Positions 1 to 6,692 of a stretch of DNA of 8,231 nt are shown here, piece after piece. Made by a program: the position numbers and the translations under genes. Where the stretch lies: contig JALNXP010000105.1 of the NCBI GenBank assembly GCA_023230285.1, positions 1-8,231 of the forward strand, written 5' to 3'. Positions within the stretch are counted from its first letter, which is position 1; the number at the start of each line of letters is the position of its first letter. Under the pieces are notes generated by a model, which saw only the letters and a list, made by a program, of their open reading frames with translations, had not been told where the DNA came from and ran no database searches. The stretch comes from Bacteroidales bacterium (GTDB taxonomy: Bacteria; Bacteroidota; Bacteroidia; Bacteroidales; BM520).

Positions 1-1
1 G

Positions 2-604
2 TCTTTTTTGTACTTCTCCGGATATTTGAAAGCAGAACATGACCACAGAAATGAAGAATGTTTTGACATCTATAAACTGACTATTCCGAATGTGGAAGTC
101 AGAATGGCTTATGTTAATATGGTTCAAACATGGTTCAGCATGGCACCGGTTACCAACGACCGTCAGCGGCTGATGCTTGATTCTTTGAGAAAGAAAGATT
201 TTTATATGTTCGGAAAGGTTTTTCAGGAGTTTATCATAGAGACACTCTTTTTCTTCGATACATTAGGAAAGTACTGTGAAGCTACCTATCAGGCTTTTTT
301 GCTCGGCTTGTTGGTGAACATGATTGATTATATTGTGACCAGCAACACCGAAGCCGGTTACGGAAGATACGACATCATGCTTTCTCCGCGCGACAAAACA
401 AAGCCCGGATTTATCTTCGAGCTGAAAACTTTGCGCGATACCAATGACCCGGCTGACAAAGTCGTTGCCGATGCTATCAAACAAGCTGAAGATAAGGAAT
501 ATATGACAAGTTTAAGGCAGCAAGGTGTTAAAGACATCACCATCATCGGCGTAGCTTTTGACGGCAAAAAAGTGACAATGGATGAGAAAGAGATTGTCTA
601 TTAG
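2..604 (+). CDS. PD-(D/E)XK nuclease superfamily protein (DUF1703/PDDEXK_9), C-terminal part, 5' end outside window
   Basis: The frame is open to the left edge, so the true start lies outside the window; the TTG at position 8 is only an internal Leu codon. The visible part begins in a Leu-Tyr-Phe-Ser-Gly-Tyr-Leu segment that in this family follows an N-terminal AAA-ATPase-like domain, so the full protein is probably about 500-550 residues. Counting from the codon at 8, the nuclease core shows Gly-Tyr-Gly-Arg-Tyr-Asp (Asp122), then Phe-Glu-Leu-Lys (Glu138, Lys140), the D...ExK signature, so the fold's catalytic residues are intact. Known of the family: many near-identical copies per genome in Bacteroidota, with no established physiological role. 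A nuclease or mobile-type function is inference. It ends nine bases before the stop of the convergent SDR gene. Family call is firm; biological role is unknown. Confidence 0.85.
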   Translation, partial: SFLYFSGYLKAEHDHRNEECFDIYKLTIPNVEVRMAYVNMVQTWFSMAPVTNDRQRLMLDSLRKKDFYMFGKVFQEFIIETLFFFDTLGKYCEATYQAFLLGLLVNMIDYIVTSNTEAGYGRYDIMLSPRDKTKPGFIFELKTLRDTNDPADKVVADAIKQAEDKEYMTSLRQQGVKDITIIGVAFDGKKVTMDEKEIVY

Positions 605-613
605 CGAAGTCTT

Positions 614-1420
614 TTATTTAAAAGGCGAATCCGGTTCTTTTTTCATGAGTTTACAAGATATATTATCCGTGAATCGTGGTGCAAATTTTCTGACAAACAC
701 GGTAGCGACACCTAATGTAGTCATTATCAAATATCTGTTTCTGTGCTTTATATTTCTGTAAACAGCTTTGGCTACGGCATCAGGTGTAACCATTTTGTCT
801 TCGTCTCGCGGCGTAATTCCTTGTTGTTGTCCATCTGCGAGCAAAGCCTTTTCTCTGATGCTTGTGGATATAAATCCGGGTGCTACAATCAATACATGTA
901 ACCCTTGTCTGCCGTATTCTGTTCTTAGCGTATCTAAAAAGCCCCTGATTGCAAATTTAGAAGCTGTATAGGCGGTGCGAGCCGGAAGCGGCTGGTACCC
1001 CGCAATGGAAATTAATCCGACTACCGAGCCTTGTGTCTGAAGTAAAAACGGTAAGGCAAATTTAGTGCAATTGATTGTCCCCCAGAAATTTACATTCATC
1101 ACCCTGTGTAATACGGATAAGTCACATTCTTTAAACATCGCTCGCATGGAAATCCCTGCATTGTTTATTAAAACATCAATTCTGCCATATTTTTCTACAA
1201 CTTTGTTTACCATGTTTTCACATGATTTTTCATCGGTAACATCAGTTGTGACAGCAAAAACATCACAACCCTTTGATTTTAATTCTGTTTCTATCTCTGC
1301 CAAAATCTCAGTGCGTCTTGCTGCAAGTACAACCTTAGAGCCTTGTAACGCAAAATATTTAGCAATTGCAAGACCTATTCCTGATGAAGCCCCCGTTACT
1401 ATTACTACTTTACCTTTCAT
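614..1420 (-). CDS. SDR family NAD(P)-dependent oxidoreductase
   Basis: A classical short-chain dehydrogenase/reductase of 268 residues, close to the family's usual 250. Rossmann cofactor motif TGASSGIG is at residues 9-16, Arg35-Arg36 after the second strand suggests NADP(H) preference, Asp60 fits the adenine-ring contact, and NNAG is at 86-89. The catalytic tetrad is complete: Asn111, Ser138, Tyr151, Lys155 (YxxxK), followed by Pro181-Gly182. Residues about 230-247 form a short hydrophobic stretch ending in Arg-Lys, which might give loose membrane association. The overall look is of the DHRS7-like subgroup, whose bacterial substrates are mostly unknown, so no substrate is proposed. The ATG at 1420 places the glycine motif at the normal distance from the N-terminus. 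It lies 100 bp downstream of the glycyl radical enzyme gene on the same strand, with no TAnnTTTG element or terminator hairpin visible between, so co-transcription is likely. Confidence 0.9.
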   Translation of the reverse strand: MKGKVVIVTGASSGIGLAIAKYFALQGSKVVLAARRTEILAEIETELKSKGCDVFAVTTDVTDEKSCENMVNKVVEKYGRIDVLINNAGISMRAMFKECDLSVLHRVMNVNFWGTINCTKFALPFLLQTQGSVVGLISIAGYQPLPARTAYTASKFAIRGFLDTLRTEYGRQGLHVLIVAPGFISTSIREKALLADGQQQGITPRDEDKMVTPDAVAKAVYRNIKHRNRYLIMTTLGVATVFVRKFAPRFTDNISCKLMKKEPDSPFK

Positions 1421-1520
1421 ACGTCTTATTGATTTTAAAAGCCATTAAATGTTTAAAAATTATTGTATGGTTTAATAAATATGTTATAATCAGAGAATTA
1501 GCTTATGATTCTAATGCAAT

Positions 1521-3920
1521 TTATATTTCCTGATTTTCAGTACGCTGAATTATCTCTTCTTGATAATCAGTGTTCATGTCGTTAAAATAATCGCTATAAC
1601 CTGCCATTCTGACCATTAAATCATTATAATCTTCAGGATGACGTTGTGCGGCTCTAAGTGTTTCATTATCAACAATGTTAAATTGAATATGATGACCACC
1701 GAGAGCAAAATAGGTCTTTATTAGATTTCCAAATTTTTCTATATCTACATCTCGTTGTAGCAAATTAGGCAAAAATCTTTGGTTTAAAAGTGTTCCACCG
1801 GATTTCACTTGGTCTAATTTACTGAGCGATTTAATAGCAGAGACAGAGCCGTTAGTATCAGCACCCTGCGAAGGTGAAGTGCCATCGGAGATAGGTTTCT
1901 CCGCTAATCTGCCGTTGGGTGTCGCACCAAGTACCTTGCCAAAATAAATGTGACAAGTTGTGGATAACATGTTCATGTGATATACACCACCTTTAGTGTT
2001 GGGCTGCCCTTCAATGGCATTATATAAATCATCATATACCCTTACAGCTATGCTGTCGGCATAATCATTGTCATTGCCAAAAAACGGAGTGTGATTTATT
2101 ATGAATTGTCGCAGAACTTCGTCGTAGCTAAAGTTAGAGCCTAAGGCTTTTAATAAAGTGTTTATAGACAAGGTCTTATCTTCAAAAACATGTTTTTTTA
2201 GAGTAGATAGACTGTCGGTTACTGTGCCTAAGCCTGTGCATTGTATGTAATTTGTGTTGTAACGCGGACCGCCATTATAGTAATCTTTGCATTTTTTGAT
2301 GCAGTCGTCAATGAACAGCGATAAAAATGTTGCCGGTGCATATTTAGCGAACATCCTGTCTATGTAATTGCTGACTAAAACTTTCTGCTCTACGGCATAA
2401 TTTAATTGTTTTAGAAAAGCCTTGTAAAGGTCTTCAAAGCAAGAAAATGCTTCTGCTTCTCCTGTTTTAATGCTGATTTGTTTTTTTATAACAGGGTCAA
2501 AGCCGTTGTTCAAAGTGAGTTCGAGTATTTTAGGTACGTTGAGGTAACCTGTCAGCACATAAGCTTCTTTGCCGAAAGCACCGACTTCGATACAGCCGCT
2601 GCAGCCGCCTTCGCGTGCATCAGTTAAAGACTTGCCTTGTCGTAGCAATTCCTGAACATAAACATCAGGGTTGAAGACAGAAGGATAACCATAGCCTTTT
2701 TTAATGACAGAACAGCCTTTTTTCAAAAATCTGTCAGGTGTTACCGAAGCAATATGTATAGAGCATCCGGGTTGTAGAATGTGCAGCTCTTCTAAAACTT
2801 CAAGCATGATGTATGATAAGTCGTTGACAGCATTAGCGCCGTTCGACCTTAAACCGCCGAGGTTTATGTTGGTGAAGTCGTTATAGGTACCACTTTCTTT
2901 TGCTGTAATCCCGACTTTAGGTGGTGCAGGATGATTGTTGACTTTTATCCAGAAACAGGCTATCAACTCTTTGGCTTGCTCGCGAGTTAAAGTGCCATCA
3001 GCAATTTCTTTTTCATAAAAAGGTGCAAGATGCTGGTCAAAGTGTCCGGGGTTCATGGCATCCCAACCGTTTAATTCTGTAATTGTGCCAAGATGTACAA
3101 ACCAATACATCTGAATAGCTTCATGAAAATTTCGGGGCGCATGAGCCGGAATATTACGACAGACTTCGGCTATCTTCAGTAACTCTTTTGTCCTTTGCGG
3201 GTTAACTTCGGTTTTAGCCATTTTTTCTGCTAAATCCGCATGACGATTAGCAAAGACTATGGCTGCATCACAAGAAATTGACATCGCCTCTAACTCTTCT
3301 TGTTTGTCAGTGGCTTCAGGGTCGTTAATAAAATCCAACTTATCTAACTGCTCCCGAATTTGCTGTTTAAGGTCGAGCATACCATAACGATACACTTTAG
3401 CATCAAGAGCTGTGTGCCCGGGAGCGCGCTGTTCCATAAATTCTGTGTATACCCCGCTTTCATACAAAAGCCTCCACGTCTCCGGCACATGATTGAAAAT
3501 TCTTTCCCGCTGTGTACGCCCTTCCCAATATGGTATCACCTCACGCTTGTAAGTGTCTATATCTTCCTGCTTTACTGTATATCTCTGAAGCTCACGAGTG
3601 TTTAATACCTTAAAATCTTCTATAGAGTGACACGTAAGCTCCGGAAATGTAGGGACAGCTTTCGGACTTGGTCCTCTTTCTCCAACAATTAGCTCATCTT
3701 CACCTATATATATGGTCTTCTTTTTACATATCTCTAAAAAGTTGAGAGCCCTTAATAACGGTATGGGATATCTTCCATAGTTGCTTTTATAAAAATCGGT
3801 TTCAATCAATGCCCTTTCTATGGAAATTGATGGCTGCGTTGAAACTGAAAGTTGTCGCAATTTTGTAATCCTTTGATTAATAAATTGTTGCGTTGTGACG
3901 GCTTCACTTGAATTGCTCAT
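1521..3920 (-). CDS. hypD: Glycyl radical enzyme, trans-4-hydroxy-L-proline dehydratase (HypD)
   Basis: A cytoplasmic glycyl radical enzyme of 799 residues with a PFL-like domain (about 10-650) and a glycine radical domain (about 670-799). Thiyl Cys443 lies in Gly-Cys-Ile-Glu with Glu445, and radical Gly774 lies in Arg-Met-Ala-Gly-Tyr-Ser, 25 residues before the C-terminus. Substrate-site residues recalled for Clostridioides difficile HypD (Cys434, Glu436, Tyr450, Ser334, Asp339, Phe340, Asp278, Gly765) all fall here at a constant +9: Cys443, Glu445, Tyr459, Ser343, Asp348, Phe349, Asp287, Gly774. His160 corresponds to His168. This separates it from pyruvate formate-lyase (which has Cys-Cys) and argues against choline or glycerol lyases. 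The reaction is dehydration of trans-4-hydroxy-L-proline to (S)-1-pyrroline-5-carboxylate, which ProC can reduce to proline. It needs a radical-SAM activase, which is not in the window. The extra Cys440, three residues before the thiyl Cys, is noted without a role. The start at 3920 follows a good promoter by about 20 nt. Confidence 0.87.
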   Translation of the reverse strand: MSNSSEAVTTQQFINQRITKLRQLSVSTQPSISIERALIETDFYKSNYGRYPIPLLRALNFLEICKKKTIYIGEDELIVGERGPSPKAVPTFPELTCHSIEDFKVLNTRELQRYTVKQEDIDTYKREVIPYWEGRTQRERIFNHVPETWRLLYESGVYTEFMEQRAPGHTALDAKVYRYGMLDLKQQIREQLDKLDFINDPEATDKQEELEAMSISCDAAIVFANRHADLAEKMAKTEVNPQRTKELLKIAEVCRNIPAHAPRNFHEAIQMYWFVHLGTITELNGWDAMNPGHFDQHLAPFYEKEIADGTLTREQAKELIACFWIKVNNHPAPPKVGITAKESGTYNDFTNINLGGLRSNGANAVNDLSYIMLEVLEELHILQPGCSIHIASVTPDRFLKKGCSVIKKGYGYPSVFNPDVYVQELLRQGKSLTDAREGGCSGCIEVGAFGKEAYVLTGYLNVPKILELTLNNGFDPVIKKQISIKTGEAEAFSCFEDLYKAFLKQLNYAVEQKVLVSNYIDRMFAKYAPATFLSLFIDDCIKKCKDYYNGGPRYNTNYIQCTGLGTVTDSLSTLKKHVFEDKTLSINTLLKALGSNFSYDEVLRQFIINHTPFFGNDNDYADSIAVRVYDDLYNAIEGQPNTKGGVYHMNMLSTTCHIYFGKVLGATPNGRLAEKPISDGTSPSQGADTNGSVSAIKSLSKLDQVKSGGTLLNQRFLPNLLQRDVDIEKFGNLIKTYFALGGHHIQFNIVDNETLRAAQRHPEDYNDLMVRMAGYSDYFNDMNTDYQEEIIQRTENQEI

Positions 3921-3921
3921 A

Positions 3922-3936
3922 TCAATAGTTTATTGA
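3922..3936. repeat. Short inverted repeat in the predicted hypD leader
   Basis: TCAATA and TATTGA are separated by GTT, a perfect 6-bp inverted repeat ending two bases before the hypD start codon. It lies in the predicted 5' untranslated leader, so it could be a weak hairpin over the translation start or half of an operator. It is AT-rich and short, so chance is a real alternative. Confidence 0.3.
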
Positions 3937-3944
3937 ATAATGTA

Positions 3945-3975
3945 CAAAGGTAAATTGTTTTTTTGATTAATCAAG
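3945..3975 (-). promoter_or_regulatory. Candidate Bacteroidota-type promoter of hypD
   Basis: Read on the minus strand, TACCTTTG (3952 to 3945) matches the Bacteroidota -7 consensus TAnnTTTG exactly. CTTG (3975 to 3972) is one base from the -33 consensus TTTG, and the gap is exactly 19 nt, the preferred spacing. Transcription would start near 3938-3940, giving a leader of about 20 nt before the ATG at 3920. The spacer contains a T7 run (3958-3964, plus strand). Both elements are seen directly; promoter activity is inferred. Confidence 0.6.
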
Positions 3976-3982
3976 TTAACTT
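3963..3982. promoter_or_regulatory. Tandem palindromes over the -33 side of the hypD promoter (operator-like)
   Basis: TTGATTAATCAA (3963-3974) is a perfect 12-bp palindrome. It overlaps AAGTTAACTT (3973-3982), a perfect 10-bp palindrome, by two bases. The first covers most of the -33 element and part of the spacer, where a bound dimer could block or modulate transcription. Its half-sites resemble TTGAT/ATCAA of CRP/FNR-type regulators, but the spacer is 2 nt rather than the FNR-typical 4, so no regulator is assigned. It could also act on the divergent mutS promoter about 55 bp away. AT richness raises the chance of coincidental palindromes. Confidence 0.4.
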
Positions 3983-4034
3983 TGGAGTAAAAGAAAAATC
4001 TTTGACTATTCATCAATTTATAAAGATTTTTCCT

Positions 4035-4042
4035 TAATTTTG
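4035..4042 (+). promoter_or_regulatory. Candidate -7 element for mutS
   Basis: TAATTTTG fits the Bacteroidota -7 consensus TAnnTTTG, 18 nt before the ATG at 4061. No good -33 TTTG sits at the normal distance; the nearest TTTG (4001-4004) leaves a 30-nt gap, which is too long. If used, transcription would begin around 4047-4050, leaving a very short leader and excluding the TTG at 4040 as a start codon. Confidence 0.35.
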
Positions 4043-4060
4043 TCGATTATTTGTCAAAAT

Positions 4061-6688
4061 ATGAAGCAGAAAGAATCTACTATAGTTGAAACCCCTTTAA
4101 TGAAGCAGTATTATGCTGTAAAGTCTCGTTATCCTGATGCTTTGCTGCTGTTTCGTGTGGGTGATTTTTATGAAACCTTTAGCGATGATGCAATAACAAC
4201 TTCGGAAATTCTCGGAATAGTTCTAACCAAAAGAGCTAACGGCTCCGCCTCTTCTGTGGAATTGGCAGGATTTCCGCATCATGCGTTAGATATTTATCTT
4301 CCTAAATTAGTTAAAGCCGGTTATAGAGTGGCTGTTTGTGACCAACTTGAAGACCCTAAACTGACAAATAAGTTGGTTAAACGAGGCGTTACAGAACTTG
4401 TAACCCCCGGCGTGTCTTACAACGATAAAACATTTAGCCAAAAAGATAATAATTTCTTGGCTTGTGTACATTTTGCAAAAAAAGATAACGGTATCGCTTT
4501 ACTCGATATTTCAACCGGCGAATTTTATGTGACTCAAGGAGATGATGAATATATAGATAAAGTTTTACAGAATTTTAATCCTAAAGAAGTTGTCGTACAA
4601 AAAAAATATAAAGAATATTTTAATGAAAACTTCGGCAGCAGCGCAAAGTATTATATCTCAACTTTTGAAGATTGGGTGTTTACTAAAGATTTTGGCTACG
4701 AATCTCTTATAAAACATTTTCAAACTTCTTCACTTAAAGGCTTTGGCATTGAAGAAATGGACGAAGCTATAATAGCTGCCGGCGGTATATTGCATTATCT
4801 ATCAGAAACTTGTCATGATAAAATAGACCATATCTCGACAATTTCACGCCTTGAAAAAGATAGTTATATGTGGTTAGATAGGTTTACTGTAAGAAACCTT
4901 GAATTGCTCTCAGGCTCTAACGAAAATTCAAAGTCTTTGCTATGTGTTATCGATAAAACTGTGTCTGCTCCGGGTAGCCGACTGCTCAGAAAATGGATAG
5001 TTATGCCGCTGAAAGATGTCGATAAAATTAATAAACGTCTTGACATCGTCGACTATATGACAAAAAATGCCACTTTTGTCGACAGCTTGCGCATTAAGCT
5101 GAAAATTGTCGGCGATTTAGAACGTATAGTCGGAAAAATTGCTAACGGCAGAATTAATCCCCGCGAATTGATATACCTGAAAAATGCTCTGAAAGCAGCT
5201 GTTGAGATAAAAAATTTATGTTTGAATACTAATTCAGAACATATTAAAAATTATGGCGAAAAAATTGAAATATGCCAAAACATTATCAATATTATTGATG
5301 AAAGAATAAAAGATGACCCACCAACTTTAGTACAGAAGTGTGGCGTTATAAAAGACGGCTTTAATAAAGAATTAGATGAACTCAGGCATTTAGCATATTC
5401 GGGAAAGGATTATCTGCTTGAAATTCAAAAAAGAGAAATAGAAAGAACCGGTATCCCATCTTTGAAAATAAGTTTTAATAATGTCTTTGGATATTATATC
5501 GAAGTTACCAATACACATAAAGATAAAGTTCCTGCCGATTGGAATCGTAAGCAAACACTTGTTAATTCGGAACGTTATATTACTCAGGAACTTAAAGACC
5601 TCGAGTCTAAAATTCTGTCTGCCGAAGGACAAATTCTTACCTTAGAACAAAAATTGTACGAAGATTTAGTGTTGACTCTGCTCCCGTCAATTAAAAATAT
5701 ACAGAAAAATGCTAATATCGCCGCAGTATTAGATTGCTTGTCGACTTTTAGCGTGATAGCTGTCGAAAATGGTTACACCAAGCCGATTGTAGATAATTCT
5801 TTTGCGATAAATATTTTGAGTGGCAGACATCCTGTTATTGAACAGCAATTACCGCCCGGCGAGAGTTATATCAGTAACGATATTTATTTAGATAATAGTA
5901 CTCAACAAATTATGATGATAACCGGTCCAAATATGTCCGGTAAATCTGCTTTGTTGCGTCAAACAGCTATTATTGTAATAATGGCGCAAATTGGCTCATT
6001 CGTTCCAGCAAAAAATGCAACAATAGGTATTATCGATAAGGTCTTTACCCGCGTTGGTGCTTCCGATAATATAACTTCCGGCGAGTCGACTTTTATGGTC
6101 GAAATGAACGAAACAGCAAGCATACTCAATAATATTTCTAACCGCAGCTTAATACTGCTTGATGAAATAGGCAGAGGAACAAGTACTTACGATGGAGTTT
6201 CTATCGCTTGGGCTATCGCCGAGTACCTGCACGATAACCCGAATTATCGCCCTAAAGTGTTGTTCGCTACTCATTATCACGAACTTAATGAAATGGCTAA
6301 CAGCAAACAACGTGTCAAAAATTATCATGTTACTGTCAGAGAAGCAAATAATAAGGTCATCTTTTTAAGAAAGTTAGCTAAAGGAGGTACAGAACACAGC
6401 TTCGGTATACATGTTGCTAAAATGGCAGGTATGCCAAACCAAGTGATAAGACGCGCTAATGATATCCTAAAACAGCTCGAAAACGGTCAACGTAAAGAAC
6501 TGTCTGATAAAGACGGCAAAAAAAATATGCCGACTGTAGACCCACTCCAAATAAGCCTTATACAAATGGAAGACCCATTGCTGATACAAATTAGAGACGA
6601 CATCTTAAATACTGATATTAACACACTTACACCAATAGAGGCGTTGATGAAATTAAATGAAATAAAAAAATTAATAATTAAATTATAG
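4061..6688 (+). CDS. mutS: DNA mismatch repair protein MutS
   Basis: A complete MutS of 875 residues (E. coli: 853). It recognises base mismatches and small loops and recruits MutL in an ATP-dependent way. Seen in order: N-terminal mismatch-reading motif Gly-Asp-Phe-Tyr-Glu with Phe36 and Glu38, the same numbers as in E. coli; connector and lever domains; clamp-region motif GYYIEVT at 477-483; Walker A GPNMSGKS at 622-629; a SGESTFMVEMNET-type signature; Walker B with Asp701-Glu702 followed by GRGTSTYDG; and ATHYHE around His738. The C-terminus has Q830-I-S-L-I834, a possible weak sliding-clamp-binding motif, then a helical tail. The ATG at 4061 is preferred over the in-frame TTG at 4040 because it gives the family-typical N-terminus and the TTG overlaps a candidate -7 element. 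The gene carries two A8 and two A7 runs. The next gene starts 4 nt after its stop. Confidence 0.96.
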   Translation: MKQKESTIVETPLMKQYYAVKSRYPDALLLFRVGDFYETFSDDAITTSEILGIVLTKRANGSASSVELAGFPHHALDIYLPKLVKAGYRVAVCDQLEDPKLTNKLVKRGVTELVTPGVSYNDKTFSQKDNNFLACVHFAKKDNGIALLDISTGEFYVTQGDDEYIDKVLQNFNPKEVVVQKKYKEYFNENFGSSAKYYISTFEDWVFTKDFGYESLIKHFQTSSLKGFGIEEMDEAIIAAGGILHYLSETCHDKIDHISTISRLEKDSYMWLDRFTVRNLELLSGSNENSKSLLCVIDKTVSAPGSRLLRKWIVMPLKDVDKINKRLDIVDYMTKNATFVDSLRIKLKIVGDLERIVGKIANGRINPRELIYLKNALKAAVEIKNLCLNTNSEHIKNYGEKIEICQNIINIIDERIKDDPPTLVQKCGVIKDGFNKELDELRHLAYSGKDYLLEIQKREIERTGIPSLKISFNNVFGYYIEVTNTHKDKVPADWNRKQTLVNSERYITQELKDLESKILSAEGQILTLEQKLYEDLVLTLLPSIKNIQKNANIAAVLDCLSTFSVIAVENGYTKPIVDNSFAINILSGRHPVIEQQLPPGESYISNDIYLDNSTQQIMMITGPNMSGKSALLRQTAIIVIMAQIGSFVPAKNATIGIIDKVFTRVGASDNITSGESTFMVEMNETASILNNISNRSLILLDEIGRGTSTYDGVSIAWAIAEYLHDNPNYRPKVLFATHYHELNEMANSKQRVKNYHVTVREANNKVIFLRKLAKGGTEHSFGIHVAKMAGMPNQVIRRANDILKQLENGQRKELSDKDGKKNMPTVDPLQISLIQMEDPLLIQIRDDILNTDINTLTPIEALMKLNEIKKLIIKL

Positions 6689-6692
6689 AAAA

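Noticed and set aside
620..650. Possible intrinsic terminator before the T-rich stretch near 638-643
   Set aside because: The only complementary bases leave almost no loop and the stem is short and mismatched.
1065..1448. 127-codon plus-strand open frame opposite the SDR gene
   Set aside because: It is antisense to the conserved SDR coding sequence and its translation shows no recognisable motif.
1421..1520. Separate promoter for the SDR gene
   Set aside because: No TAnnTTTG match on the minus strand in this AT-rich gap, and only short weak inverted repeats such as ATTAG/CTAAT.
1521..3920. Annotation as pyruvate formate-lyase (PflB) or choline trimethylamine-lyase
   Set aside because: PflB has a Cys-Cys pair at the active site; here it is Gly-Cys-Ile-Glu, and the remaining pocket residues follow the HypD pattern.
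3958..3964. T7 run in the spacer of the hypD promoter as a phase-variable switch
   Set aside because: Seven bases is short for phase variation and T runs are expected in AT-rich intergenic DNA; no second copy or variant is available to compare.
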